Below, one piece after another: positions 1 to 12,725 of a stretch of DNA of 64,000 bases. Each line of letters starts with the position of its first letter. Within the stretch, counting starts at the first letter, position 1. Source of the stretch: Poa pratensis (Eukaryota; Streptophyta; Magnoliopsida; Poales; Poaceae). Below the pieces are notes generated by a model that saw nothing but the letters and a program-made list of their open reading frames with translations, did no database searches and was not told where the DNA came from. The position numbers and the translations under genes were made by a program. The stretch covers positions 18,001,166 through 18,065,165 of the forward strand of contig CAMZMU010000107.1 of NCBI GenBank assembly GCA_947311845.1. The letters run 5' to 3'.

Positions 1-2890
1 GCTTTATATAACTACGAGTAGTAGAGTACTAGGGATCTTAGCGCGGCAATGCCGTGCTCGTTTGATGAATTTCAAATGTTTTTTTATAAAAAAATGTTGA
101 AGTATAAATATTATTTGAATTCAAAAAGTTTGCGCTTAAAAGAATGTTGAGATTTTGAAAATTGTCCGTGTTGAAATGTATTCAAATTTGTATTCTTTTA
201 ATGTTAACAAAATGATCAGATTTGGAAGGTATTTAAAATCTGAAATATGTAAATGTGAAGCAACTTGGCGCGGCGACACGCCGCACCTGTGTGATTACTA
301 TTGTAAAACGCAAAATAGAATTCATCCATAGCCATTTGTCTTCTCTCTTGGTTGTCCATGCACTTCAATTGTCACCTGGTAAGATTTTTGCACAAGTTAG
401 TGTAGAATCACACTATACATGATCTGTTCATGTCTTTGTAGTAAAAAAAATTACATAGAAATAAAAATGTAGTTGAAGGCAATTGAATCAACTATCAATT
501 TCATGCAGGCATGCATAATTTGCTTAATAAGGAAACAATCCAGCAACACAATTTCAATTATTTGCTTAATATATATCATCAGTCGAACATTTTTTTTTTA
601 CAGGAACACAATGTAAGTACCATGAAATATAATGTTCATCAGCCTAAAATCTGCCATGATGCACATTCACAATAGATAAAAGACAATGGAAACTGTCAAT
701 AATATAATTCCAAAAATAGCTGGTGATGTATCAGGAAGGTAAAAGGTTATATACATTATATTCAGCTGCAAACATATGGCGGCAGAAATTCATATGTGCT
801 TTCTATTTAGCAGCTAAATGCAGTCTGCGCTTTGCTTATTTATGATTAATACATTTTTCATACTTCATCACATGTAAGTAAGTAACACTATGTTGAGTTG
901 TAATCGTCTGCCTCTACAGCTTGTCGTTTAGGTTGTAGATGGGAGTTGAAACTTCTCCTCATAGATACTATATATATTTCTGGTGTTTCTAAGGTACTAA
1001 CAATGACATTGGTAAAACAGGCTGCCGAAGTATTTGGCAAGCTGAAATCTTACACAAAATGAGTGAAACATCCCTACAATAGCACAATTGTAAAGTGACA
1101 TTCAATGGAAAAGATATGAATGTACACACCTGTTGACCAAATAAAGCTACACGTTACCTAAAAGGTTTTACAACACAGAAAATCATTTCACCTATCTACC
1201 CAATATTAAATCAGGAAGGAATTGCATAGAACTACAGATTTGAGATTACTGTCACTTTAAATCCAATCCAGTCACAATGTTCGTTCAGACCAATAGCTTA
1301 TTTCAGTTGCTCGAGGACAACATGACTCCTAAGCCGTGGTTACTGGACATGGTATCTACAGACAACATGACACCTAACTTAGCTCATCGGCCATCACCGC
1401 AATCCCGTGTTGATGTCGTCATTTTTGTATGTCAATGTTGTCGCTGCCATCTCAAAGAATCTCGATCAGAACTGATCACACAAAATTGAACATGTATACA
1501 GTTGTCTTGAAATTGTTCGTAAATATATTCTGTTATCCCACCTATAAATTGTTCATAAATATATTCTATTTTGCATGGTTGAAACAAAACAACAGCATAT
1601 AATGAAACTAAAAGTCAGATCTGGTTAAGACCATAGGAAAAATCTCTACATGTCACTAACAAATTTATCTATACATGTGACCATTATGTAGTGTAATAAT
1701 TATGTTCTTATTACAATCAGGCAGCAGAACCATATACCAAAAGCAAGTGTCCAGTGAGCTAGTCAAATAAGACATGCTTGATAGCTAGCTCAGTGCAAAA
1801 AGCTACAACATTTTATGCACTCGGAATTAGATCTGAGTTCACTATCATTGAGAATAAACATGGTGTTACAATTTCAGCAATACTATGAAGTAGGAACGAA
1901 GTCCAAGAGAATGACAACACAGGCAGCTTATAAATACCAAATTCTCACTAAAAGACTTCTTGAGCAGAAAACAAAAATGATCTAGGAGCTGGTAACTTTG
2001 TGTTAATAAAACTATAATGGCGCTTTTTCCTTTTTGTCCATGGCAACATGTCCTTTCAATAAGCCATGCACAATAGCTAAATAGTTCTGTAAGAAACGAA
2101 TAGAGCTTCCAATTGATGCAGCACCATTACCGGAAATAATATCATTTAGGTGATGTATGTAACTCCACCAAACGAACATCATTTTATCCCTCATTTCATT
2201 GTTTAACTTGTCATGCATGGCGAAGACCTATTGAGTTCGAGTATATTTTCCAGTACACTACATTTCATTGTTACCGAGAGAAATTGGCAAACCTCAATGA
2301 ATTACATTGCCATCTTTAATCAATTTAGAGAATTTTACAATTTTGTGATCATAAGAACATAAAAGGCATGTTACTCTTTCGTTTTCATATCCTGTGTAAA
2401 TTCCAGAAATGTGGTCTAGATTAGTCTATTATTGAAGTTTCTTTTGTAGAAAACATAACCATCCACATAAATCGAAAAGAAAAACATAGCTAAGACCTAT
2501 TCCTGGCCAAGCATATAACATGCCGCACCAAATTACTTCGGAGCGGTTAACTTTATAGGTGGCTTAAAGCTATGCTCAGTTAGTATATGCTTGTCATAAT
2601 AGATTGAGAAAAATCAAGATGGACATGTCTATGGTGCTTCATGTATATTCTTAATTTTCAGGATAAAATAATATGAATTAAGCTGCAGACTAATGTATTC
2701 ATTAAATCTGTGTGGATTGAGAAGAGAGGAACATACTAAGCATAGAATCAAGAAGGTGAAATTTTTGGATGGTGAATACTAACCTGCAACAATCACATAG
2801 TAACTGACTTGGGGTATAAAATATCAGGTGCAGTTGGTAACCCATGTTGTTTTGGACAACGAACAGGTGCAATTGGCACTGTAAGTGCAA
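1..2890. other. AT-rich intergenic or intronic DNA, no gene recognised
   Basis: This stretch is AT-rich with only short, stop-broken frames. The longest, on the minus strand at 2012-2218 (68 residues ending in DKKEKAPL), has no family signature I recognise and could be intron or 3' flank of the degenerate gene upstream of it on that strand. No terminal inverted repeats, tRNA boxes or simple tandem arrays were noticed. Confidence 0.5.
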
Positions 2891-3653
2891 CCTAACCAGT
2901 TCCCATTAACCAGACCGGCCATGAAGCCAATTGCTTTATTATCCTGTTGTTTTCTCCTTTGCACAGCTCTTTGAGAACATAACCATCTTCTCTGAAAAAG
3001 CAAGGAGAAATAACATTTTACAGTTACAAAGTAAGTTAAATAAATTTGTTCATGTTCACATTAACTTGTTGCAATACACAGGTACAAAAGAGCAAGTAAC
3101 CTGACATCAATTGCAATACAAAAGAGCATATCCCGCTAGGTTTTAGAAGAACGTTCATTACAGCTATCATAGTAGGCCAGATTTCTTAAAGAACACAGTT
3201 TTGGAAAACACCTTAAAAGGATTGTACATTTTATTCGTATAAGATGATTTTATTAGTTACCCACAAATATTGAGGTGCAGTTCCTGCTCGTGCTTATGGA
3301 TGGCCTGATTCTTCACCTCCATGTCCTTTCTGTTCGTCCTTATGGCCTGAATCCAACTGCACACAGTGCAATTTATTAGATGGCTAAAATGGTAAGGCAG
3401 GTGCTGAAAGTACACATAACAAATCAACCGTTTGGATAGTAAAGGGATAACTTGATGCATGTATACATATCTTTATCCAGGTGCACGTTTAATATCTCGA
3501 AAAAAAGATTTAGCATCCTCAATGTGATGGTAGTGTGCAGTACCAAAATTCTTAGTACCAATATAGCTTTATTTTGTACCTTTTTGCAGCGTGTAATCTT
3601 CCATATTACCACACAGGTCGTCGAGATGCTCTACAATCCGGAGCTCACTGACT
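2891..3653 (-). pseudogene. Degenerate Canopy-like (DUF3456/TLR4-regulator family) gene, three exon-like blocks
   Basis: Read on the minus strand, three blocks are bounded by plausible splice sites: 3653-3580, 3356-3261 and 2991-2891. The first encodes VSELRIVEHLDDLCGNMEDY followed by TLQK. This closely resembles the conserved core of plant Canopy/MIR-interacting saposin-like proteins (SELRxVExLDxLCxxMxDYTLQK), which are ER-lumen proteins with conserved cysteines. The second block starts LDSG, as expected after TLQK in that family, but only if the reading frame shifts by one base at the AAAAAG run before the donor. It then hits a stop, and the family-like residues continue in another frame (NQAIHKHEQELHLNICG). 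The third block (EDGYVLKELCKG) is only weakly family-like. No signal-peptide exon was found. I infer a decayed copy; the family match rests on remembered consensus. Confidence 0.4.
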
Positions 3654-4079
3654 CTGCACAGCATTTAAGAATCAGTGGTGAACAGTAGAATTATGTCCAC
3701 AATTTATTATGCAGATAAATCAAGCAAATGATACACCTGAGAGGAAGAAAAATTACATGCAGAGTTAAAGTTAACAATGATTTGAGCCTACACTTTCCCA
3801 TCAAATGAGTAGTATGTAAACATGGTAAATTGTCAGACGAAGAGCATTAAGAGCATTCCCATTGTGACCATTTGATGTTCCATTGGGCCATCGGCGGTTG
3901 CAGCCTCCAACCCCTCGGCGTCGAACCCAAAGATTGTCACCCAGTGCTAATTGATTTTTATATGTCGCTACAGCATTGGACAATTTTAGAAGCTAACCTT
4001 GTGTAGTTCGAAATTCAAGCCATCGACCACAAAAACCAACTCTGTTATCTAATTTTCACCGGCGACGATATATATACAA

Positions 4080-5345
4080 TCAAAAATCTAACACATCTTC
4101 TACCAAATTAACCGCATACGCATCGCAAATTACGGAACAAACAGCACAATCTACAGATGCTACAGACGATGAGGCACCCCGGGGGGTGGGGACGCAGCTG
4201 CTCACCTGTCTTGCTGAACGCGCGGCCTCGTCGGGCCTCAATCGCCGCGGCGGCGCACGTAGCGGGCTCGCCGGCGGCGCACGACGGGAGCAGGCGAAGG
4301 AGGCGGCGCACGGCTGCCGACCGGTTAACTCCGCGCTCCTCTCGTCCCTCGGCGCGCTCCTCTCCTCCCTCACCGCGCCCCTCCACTCCTCCCTCGCCGA
4401 TCCGGAGGCGGCCGGCGGCTGTGCTTCCCGGTCGTCTAGCTCGCAGCCGGTGGAAGTTTTCCCCAAATCGGAACACACACACAAACAGAGAAACGGCGCT
4501 GCGATTTGCTCCCGCTTCAATCCCTCGCGGCCAGTCGCCGCCGTCATGGAGGACGACGACCAGGACTGCGACCCCGAGTCGACCAACCTAGCGGGGGACC
4601 GGCCCATGCCCGTGCTGCTCCTCGCCGTCTGCGGTGGTCACGTGGCGCCGCTCCGTGAAGCCGAAGCTGGATGAGGAGAAGCGGGGCGGGGATGGGGATG
4701 GGGAGATGGGGCTGGCGCGGGTGGATGCGGAGGAGGATACCGCGGCGCTGCGGGAGGCTTTGGGGGAGGCGCGGAGAGCGCCGGAGCGTGCCGAGGCGCG
4801 GGAGCCCGAGGGACAGCGCCGGCGAGCTGACCCACGGCGGGCTAGGGTTAGGGTTCGCGGAGGCAACCGTGTGGGGCTGGAGGTGGAGCGTGAGTAGAGG
4901 AATCAATAGAGTAGGAGGCGGCGGAGCAGTGGAAGGGTTCGACGGCGGCGGACACGCCCGGCGGCCGGGACGGCGGCCGGAGCAGGATGTGGCGGCGGCG
5001 ACGGAATCGCCAGAAAGGGGATCGAGCTCGGGTTCATGCGGGGAGAGAGAGGAGAGGGAGGGGGACATCTGCGGACCCCTGGGGTTTGCGAGTTTTGCGA
5101 TTGGGTCCTTCGCGGGGAGGGTTTTCTGCGAAGTGGCGGGGGTTTCCTGCAAAGCAGCGCGCCAAAAACCGTGCGGAAGCGACGTGTCGACACGCGATTG
5201 GCAGAAATTGGACTGCTACAGATCTGCGCCGTCCGTCCGCGCGCGATCGAACGGCCAGGCTTTGGAGGACGACGTGGACGCTGGAATTGAGGGTGGATTC
5301 CACCAAGTTTTATATATAGGGGAATTCGGCATTCACCTTTCGGGC
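4080..5345. other. GC-rich CpG-island-like region
   Basis: About 1.2 kb of very high GC with many overlapping open frames on both strands, flanked by AT-rich DNA. Frames in all phases are long only because stop codons are rare in such composition, so no single one can be chosen. The minus strand leads toward the Canopy-like blocks, so this could be their ancestral promoter and first exon. A plus-strand frame from the ATG at 4544 (MEDDDQDCDPES) is an alternative with a good start context. No conserved domain is visible. Confidence 0.4.
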
Positions 5346-6229
5346 TAATTGATATTGTCCATGTTACTTATATCTTTGGAAATTTGCCTATATAAAGTTA
5401 TATATAATCGATGAAATTCCATGTCTTTATTGTACCAAATTGATTATGCTATTGCCAGAATATAAGTCGCTGCCATGAAAAACACAAATCAAACTCATGG
5501 AGTAACAGACTCGGTTCTATTCCATTATGCTTAATACCTTTGTGGGTTCATAAAAAAAACTTGACGTTAATTCTTCCTTCAATAAAGATAAGCAAACTCA
5601 AGGAATAAAAAACTATTGCCAAAATATTTAAAATTAAAGTGCATGATCATGAGTAAATGTTAATTGTCCCTTCAATAATAACAAGCATTTCATTCACAAA
5701 GACATTAGCAATCATTATTTGTCGAGCAACATGACAAAAATGTAAATTATTTTTATGTAGAGAACAAATAAACCATGCCATGAATCATATTGTAAGTTTG
5801 ATAAACCAAGTGCTTTTGTTCTCACTATGAGTAACAGAAAATATAATTGACATGTCATATAATAGAAGCTATAGGAAGTTACAGTTGTTAGAGAATTTTT
5901 TAAATAATGAAAATCGTTAAATATAATCTAATAAAACATTGTCCTTGGAGCCTGTCCAAAAAGAATATTAACATGGTGAAATTCTTGGTATATTCCTACG
6001 ACCCGATATTGGGGTTGAAAAAACAACTACCAAAATAGTGAGGTGTTTGTCCTGGTTGTGGATGTGGCTGAACAAAATCATGGGACCAATTTGTTCAACT
6101 ATATGTGTGCTGCAAATTAATCTAAACTGACCAATGTACCATGTGGGTTGTAAGGATCGTGAGTGCTTTCCTGATGTTTTCTTCTGTATGTGTTGCAAAC
6201 GATGATTATTATACTTTCGTTTTGTTTGA
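5346..6229. other. AT-rich spacer
   Basis: AT-rich DNA with short stop-broken frames. No terminal repeats or recognisable coding content were seen. Confidence 0.4.
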
Positions 6230-7248
6230 TTTTATGAGTAGATTGGGTGCAACTACAATGTCATGTATGTGCAGCAATTCTATGCCACTCTTGTGTTTGA
6301 TTCTTCTAAGGAGATTAGGATGACATGGATGTCCGGCAACCATCAACTTCAATCCAACTTTCGAGAGTTTGTTGAGATTTTGCAATATCCATTCCAAGGT
6401 GCTGCTATTGCTGTTGGTGAACCCATGCATATTGTGGAACAAGAATATGACAAGGATAGGATTGCCAATTTATGTGGGCCTGGTGATGTGATTGGCACCA
6501 ATGTGGGGCTCTACTCCCTTTATGATATTTTGCTCCAGATGTTTCGCGAATCTATGTGCAAGAAACAATGATGCTCTTTGTGGTGGGCTTGTCAATCTTA
6601 TGTGTCATGCCTATACTACTTTCTCTGAAGGTATGATTGAGAATATGGAGAGCTACAAGATATATGTTATGGACTATCTATGAGATGCCTGAAGTCGTTG
6701 CTAAGAAGAAATCACCTTCATATGCCCCGTATATATGTGATGTTGCTCATCGAAGCTAGGTATCCAAATTGTAATCTTCATGCAGATTGTGAGGATATTC
6801 ATGGGGCCGTAAAGTTGAGGAAGAAGAGTATTCAATTTCCCAAGGCACACCTTATGTGGAGGTTGAGAGGAGGGAGCGCAAGAAGCTCAGATGAAGACTT
6901 CTTCTAGTAGTTGAGAGCCCTCACGGTTTAGGAAGAAGAAGACAAGAAGTCATGGTTGTCTCGTGCCATTCAAAAGTTGGTATGCATGGATGTGGCTCTT
7001 CAGAAGGAGAACTACCCTGGCTACAATGAGAGGAAGGCCACTCGTTGTGATATCAAGGACATCAAGAAGCACTTGAAGATTTCGGTTTCTAGTTCTTTGT
7101 CTAACCTCATTACTTATAACAAGTGTGAAATAACGCTGACGTCAAGTGGGGTGACGGGTTGATCTCCATAGGAAAGGAAGTGGATGATGATGAAGAGGAA
7201 GAAAGTGGCTCCTCCGGCGACTACGAGATCACCGACTCAAATGAGTGA
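6230..7248 (+). pseudogene. Decayed retroelement-associated ORF
   Basis: A frame-broken coding region runs through 6263-6571, 6572-6683, 6684-6907 and 6956-7248, switching frame several times. Pieces such as DSSKEIRMTWMSGNHQLQ, QEYDKDRIANLCGPGDVIGT and GLYSLYDILLQMFRES are typical of the 'plant transposon protein' ORFs that lie 3' of pol in some Triticeae retroelements. It ends in an acidic tail (VDDDEEEESGSSGDYEITDSN) before TGA at 7246. A purine-rich tract and an LTR-like start follow 520 bp downstream, consistent with the 3' internal part of a SIRE/Maximus-like copia element. Family naming is inference; the broken frames are seen directly. Confidence 0.6.
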
Positions 7249-7776
7249 CCCATGGGGCATTAGCATCTCTATTTTCCCTTTTTGGCGTCTTGAAGACAAA
7301 GGGATTTGGTTCTTATAGCTTGTGTCCCATTTAGGATTGTTACCGGGATTTGCAATGGCTGGGAACAAGCTTTGCTACTACATTTGGTTCTTATAGCTTG
7401 TGTCCCATTTTGTGTTGAACTTTGTTTATGTGTTGAACTCTGTTCGTTCGTGTGTTGGTCAGACATGCACCCCGTTTATAGTTATGTTTAAGACTACGTG
7501 TGTCGTTTATGTTTATCTTGTGCTAGTCCTTACTTTATTTTAACATGTCTTACTTGTGCAAGTTATTCGTTATTGCTTATCTATGTGATCTTGCATGGTT
7601 TATAAAAATCTAGGGGGGTATTAATCTTAATTATGTGCATTTTGTATTCAAATACAAAATCTAAAATAGTGCACACATCTTGGGGGCGTCTAAATTTAAT
7701 AGACCATCTCCTTGCTTATCATCATGTATTATTAGAAAATCGTTGTGTTGTCATCACTCACCAAATATGGGGAGAT

Positions 7777-8590
7777 TGAAAGGCATTTCCCTCCCTGAGT
7801 GCGGTTTGGTGTTAATGAAAAGACAATTCGTGTTCTAACTATGTGCCTACTGTTTTAAATGATTTGATGGTTTGCACAAGATGGTTGGCCACCCCTCAAA
7901 AGTGAAAAGAGTGAAGACATGTCTTTCTTATTTTTACTATATTTTGTAAGTAGAAAAAACGTACTATCATGAGCGGTTGCATGACGAAAGGTGTGGTGGA
8001 ATCAATTATCGCACGTATATAAACCCATATTGCACACACCATCCTTCCTATTTTTCATGGAATAACGAGAATGCCCACAAAATGTGGTTGCTCCAGCTGT
8101 TTGGACTTAGACTAGAACTTCTGATGTGTCCATGACCAGAACTTCCGATGGTTAAACACCAAAACTTACGGACCATGGGCATCGGATATTTCCTGACTGA
8201 GATTTTCCATCCATCGAGGAGTTGCACCATGTGTTGCTCCTCTCTAGACAGGGGCTGGATATAACTGGTCGGATCTATCCGGTGGGTCGGAACTCTTGGA
8301 CTTAACTCCGGAATTTTTGGTCTCCCGACTGTAGCAACGATTACATTTTGGAGGGAACTTATAAAGCCTTCTCCTACGTACCTTGGGAGAGGCTACGTGT
8401 CCCTCACCTTCTCTCCTCCATTAATAGAAAAAAGCCATTTATTTGGCTAGATCTCTCACTCCAACCACCCAAACTTAGGGCAGCCACACTGTTGCCATAG
8501 CCAAATTTGACATAGAACGCCATTTAGCATCAGAGTGGAATATGGCAAGAACTCCACAGTAGCTGATTCCAAATATCTTGACTATGGGTC
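7777..8590 (+). mobile_element. Truncated 3' LTR of a SIRE/Maximus-like element
   Basis: A purine tract (ATATGGGGAGAT, 7766-7777) is followed by TGAAAGGCATTTCC, which resembles the first bases of the solo LTR at 8596 (TGAAAGTGCATGTTCC). The position just 3' of the retroelement ORF fits a polypurine tract and LTR start. The sequence runs on with LTR-like motifs (TCGGAACTC, CCGGAATTTTTGG) but no clean 3' end or target duplication is visible, so the right border is approximate. Confidence 0.45.
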
Positions 8591-9454
8591 CCAATTGAAA
8601 GTGCATGTTCCATCATGTGTGGTTTTGATAATTAATGACAATCTCTATGGACTAATGGTTGCATTGAGCTATCCTTGTAGGGCTTGTCCATTGGCAAGTT
8701 TGAACACCATGTGTTGGTATCAAGATTGAAAGAAGTAGATAAAGTGATGACCAAAGCAATATTCAATTCATCATATATATTAAGAGAAGAAGATGAAGTG
8801 CAAGTTCAAGAGAAGCATCTCGAAGAAATCCTATGCTTGAAGCTTGTCACCCGTTTGGAGATAATGGTCAAGTGAAGATGTGCCTAAGAGAGGCTCTCCC
8901 ATATTGGTGTATGGGGGAGCGATATATGAGTCTTCACCAAGCAAAGCGCAATCAAGAAAGGTGGTCCACTTGAAGAGATCAAGATCGTCATCATCTAGCT
9001 CAAGTGGAATGCGCAAGGCAAAGGTATGATCTTGATAGGGTTTCTATTTTACCGGTCTCATGGTGTTAGTTGTAGACCGGGTTATAGGATAGACGGCGTA
9101 CTATCAAGAGGGGCTCTCAAGTGAGTACCTTGATCGCATCTTTGTGGAGATCTCAAACCTTTGCATACTTGGCATATCATCTTTCTTGGTTCTTACTTGG
9201 CTTTTCTCCTTGTTAGGTTTTGGTGCTTGTCGTGTTCTTCATGACAAGCCCAAGTTCTTCGAAAACGGATTTTGTTTAGAAAACTTGTTGCGCTTTCGTG
9301 TTGGAAATATTATCGGTTTATCCGTGAGGAAAGTTCCACACCTTCCCATGTGTGATAACTTAACTCTATTTATTGTTCTTAATATTGGTTTCACTTGATT
9401 TGGAGTTCGAACGAGAAAGTTATTTCATTTCAGGTTTGCTGAGTGGCTGCAGGA

Positions 9455-9725
9455 AATCCAGGCCGGAGTATCCGGTGCCCCTAGAGCGGAGTCTCCGGTG
9501 TGCTCACACCGGAGTCTCTGGACTCAGGGGGACCGGAGTCTCCGGCCTGTCGGTTTGGCACTCGTGCCCCCAACGACGACGTTCTCGGTATAGAGGCCGG
9601 AAGTGGGCCGGAAGTGCCCCGGAGACTTCAGTGTCTTTGGTCTGGCCGGAGTCTCCGCCCCCCCCCCTCCCGGGCCGGAGACTCCGCTCAGACCGGAGAC
9701 TCCGGCCTCCGTAGACCGGAGTCTT
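9455..9725. repeat. Cluster of CCGGAGTCTCCGG palindromes
   Basis: Within the solo LTR, some ten variants of the motif ACCGGAGTCTCCGG/GCGGAGTCTCCGG occur in about 270 bp. The core is self-complementary, so each unit can pair with itself and with its neighbours. The cluster lies just upstream of AACCTATAAAAGG (about 9759), a TATA-box-like motif, so it sits where LTR enhancer repeats are expected. The enhancer role is inference. Confidence 0.7.
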
Positions 9726-9759
9726 CGGGGTTATTTTTCCTGCAACGGCTCTTGTTCGT

Positions 9760-9771
9760 GGAACCTATAAA
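9760..9771 (+). promoter_or_regulatory. TATA-box-like motif in the solo LTR
   Basis: CCTATAAAAGG lies about 40 bp downstream of the palindrome cluster and about 970 bp before the LTR end. It is the best candidate for the U3/R boundary promoter of the retrotransposon. Activity is not shown. Confidence 0.5.
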
Positions 9772-10936
9772 AGGCCGCCTTCTTCCCCAAAGCAGCCAGC
9801 TCTTCCAAGCATGAATTTCTCTCTCTCCCACCATTGTTGACCTTGGAAAGCTTGCCCCTCTCTCAAATCCACCGTGATTCTTGCCTCAGATTGGAGGGAA
9901 AAGAGAGAGGAGATCTAGATCTATATTTCCACCAATCCATCTCTCCTCTAAGTGAGGGGAAGCCTTTCGATCTAGATCTTGGAGTTCCATTTGTTGAATT
10001 CTTCTTTGTTCTTCCTCTCTTCTCCCCCCATAAGCATTAGTTGCTTTTAGTGGGATTTGAGAGTGAAGGATTTGAGCACTTGTGCTCTTGCCATTGCATT
10101 TGTGCATCGGTTTGTGCTCTCCACGAGGATTCGTGGAAGTTGAAAGTTTGTGAGCTTGTTACCCTTGGGTCATTGGACTCTAGACGCCGTTGTGGTGATT
10201 GAGACCTTTTGTGGTCATTTGGGAGCCTCCAATGAAGTTGTGGATGTGTGCCCCAAGCTTGTTGTAAGGGACTCGATTTCCGCCCAAAAGGAAATCAATA
10301 GTGGAAGATGAACCAAACCTTTTATGGTGCAGTTTATCGGAGAAGAAGGTGAAGCATGTTGTGGCGTTGAGACCAACCTGTTATGGTGGCTCACACCTCT
10401 CCAACGAGACGTACTCCCCTAAAAGGGAGGAACTCAGGAATACATCATCGTCTCCGCGTGCCTCGGTTATTTCTATACCCGAGCTCTCTACTTATGCACT
10501 TTACATTGTGATAGCCTTCGTGTTTGAAGTATTTTATATTGCTATCACCTTATTACTTGTCTTGCTTAGCATAAGTTGTTGGTGCAGATAGGTGAACCTA
10601 GTTTATTTAGGTTGTTGGCTTGTTAAATTAAACAACTTGTTTTATTCCGCATTTATTCAAGCCTAAACCGGAAAAGTTTTAATCGCCTATTCACCTCCCC
10701 CCGCCCCCTCTAGACGACATCCTTTTCCTTACACCAATTCCCAACAACGAATAAACCAACTAAAAAAATGTGCTCTCTCTCCCTCGGTTGAAATCTGATT
10801 GGTAGTTGGGAGAGTAAAGCAATATTTTATTGGGAGAGGAGAATTTGGCATCGGAGCAACTAGTTGCTCTGGTTCCCAAATTTTCAGGTTTTGGAACTAC
10901 CCCTCACAGTGTAGGGTTCCAAAAGCCAAAAAGCTA

Positions 10937-11052
10937 CTCCCTCCGTCCAAAAATAAGTGTCTAAAGTTTGCTGGAGGTATCTAGACATGTTTCATGTATA
11001 GATAGATCCACTTTTTGCCAAACTTGAGACACTTATTTTTGGACGGAGGGAG
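10937..11052. mobile_element. Stowaway MITE (116 bp)
   Basis: Terminal inverted repeats CTCCCTCCGTCCAAAAATAA and its complement bound a 116-bp palindromic element flanked by TA on both sides (10935-10936 and 11053-11054). This is the Tc1/mariner-derived Stowaway signature common in grasses. There is no coding capacity. Confidence 0.93.
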
Positions 11053-11054
11053 TA

Positions 11055-12725
11055 ATTTGGAACCACTTTTGGCTACATGTTGTGGGTGCCCCTAATGCCC
11101 TTTTAGGCATTGAGTGAGAAGATATGGACCTACACTTCCACCAAACCATCCAGCTCCACTCTCCGCCAAAGTTGATCATCTTCCTCAATCACAAGATCAT
11201 CAAACTCTTTTTTCGTCAATTATCTATTGATCGAACATGAATGGCCTCATCCTTACTCGACTCCTCGTTGGCCAAGATCGCATCATGCTCATTCATTATT
11301 GGATTCAGGCCAGCCTTCGCTTTCCCGACATCATCATCCAACTTGTCAGAGCAACCACTCGCAGTCAACCGAATTTATCGTCTTGCGCTAGAAACCCTAA
11401 AGCCCACGCCACAGTGATGAGTCTACTAGACGAGTAAACCCTAAACCATCTTGTATCTCAGAGATCATGTCGATTATATCAGACAAGCACTCGCCGCCGT
11501 GTCGCCACTCGCCACAGCGAGAGGATAAAACCCTAGGGGTATGTTGAATGGACAAGATTAACAATCCTAACCAAGCAAAAAAAATTACGTAGAGACGAAT
11601 TTTCTCCTCGGATATATCTAATCTAACTCTAACCCACATCGTCACGGCGCCACAGATGTCCCTACTGGTGCTCGTTCTTTTGACCTTAAAGAGAGCTAAT
11701 CGATGACAACAGGGACGGGTAAAGAGAAAGCCAGCGTTTGAGCAACTTGATTCAATCATACCAAACTGGCGCGCATCGTGCAATCAGCTTTTAATTGCAG
11801 CATTGCAACCAGGAGCTACCGGCCAAGGATAACTGCTAACGGTCGCTGCGAATCATCGTTCGAACATGTATTAACTTAATCCAAAGTACCATCCTTTGTT
11901 TACAGTAACGTAGCATGACTATTGCCTAGTAAACAGTGAAAGATGGTTTACAGGTTTAGGCCTTCACTACCAAAAGCTTACAAAAAGCAAGAACCACGCA
12001 CGCCACTAACGTCGTACACAGTTGGATACCAGAGATATCCTTCTATTATTTCAAATATCGGTCGTGGAAAAGCTGAATCATTTGAATCCACTTTGCGATA
12101 TACTACAAAAACTGGAGCTGAACCTAGTGTGGCACCAATTAATAAAGCGAAAGCTAGCAAGCAAAGCTCGGGACAAAGATCAAAGGAGGACAACACTAAA
12201 GCTCTTTTTGTATCCACTCTGTGACATGCCTTTGAGAGCGCAGCATGATGAGTCGGTCCAGGAAGGTCTTGCATTCAAATAATTACTCCGTGTTGGCGAC
12301 AGTAGACAGCTTCGTGGTAGTATGTGCTTTTCTCTTTACATTGTTATCGATCTGGGGGTCTCTTAATGTTTTCCAGGAGGCAGTGTAATCGCTATGCATA
12401 ATACTGTACATCATTGAGCTATTTGAGATCCTACGAGAAGCATACATTTGGGTACAGGTACGTACTAGTCAGAAGATGCGACTAAATACAGGAATACAAA
12501 CATATATAATTACACACTTCATCAGATCAGATTTACAAATACACACATTAGAAACCCTGCTAATGTAAGTTACAACTTACACGTACGAATTTGATATTTC
12601 GCTACGCCAAGAGCAGAACTGCATTGTACCATGATACAACATACGTGGTGGCCATAACACAACATAGCTTAGCTAGCTAGTACATTGATCTTAGGGAACA
12701 CAATACTGCAAGCCTGCAACTGTAA
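11055..12725. other. Intergenic region, no convincing gene
   Basis: Short frames exist on both strands (11397-11783 minus, 11943-12224 plus) but have no recognisable domains, no biased composition and no promoter-like context. The right part (12300-12725) is the 3' flank of the DUF26 gene on the minus strand. No mobile element was delimited. Confidence 0.4.

Larger units (their letters stand above)
8596..10733 (+). mobile_element. Solo LTR, Maximus/SIRE-like copia
   Basis: A 2138-bp block begins TGAAAGTGCATGTTCC and ends CCTTACA, with the 5-bp duplication CCAAT immediately outside each end (8591-8595 and 10734-10738). Its start (ending GGTTTTGATAATTAATGAC) and its end (ATTCACCTCCCCC, CTCTAGACGACAT) are typical of the long LTRs of Triticeae Maximus/SIRE copia elements. 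No primer-binding site, gag-pol or second LTR lies between the duplications, so the element was reduced to a solo LTR by LTR-LTR recombination. Orientation is inferred from TG..CA ends and internal motifs. A cluster of CCGGAGTCTCCGG-type palindromes lies at about 9455-9725. Confidence 0.85.

Noticed and set aside
4157..5348. Several long frames on both strands (up to 225 codons).
   Set aside because: All phases are open because of GC content; none shows a domain or consistent codon use.
11960..11975. CACTACCAAAAGC, which resembles a CACTA terminus.
   Set aside because: No inverted partner or 3-bp duplication was found within reach.
11397..12282. Frames of 93-128 codons on both strands.
   Set aside because: No domain, promoter or splice support; the composition is that of intergenic DNA.
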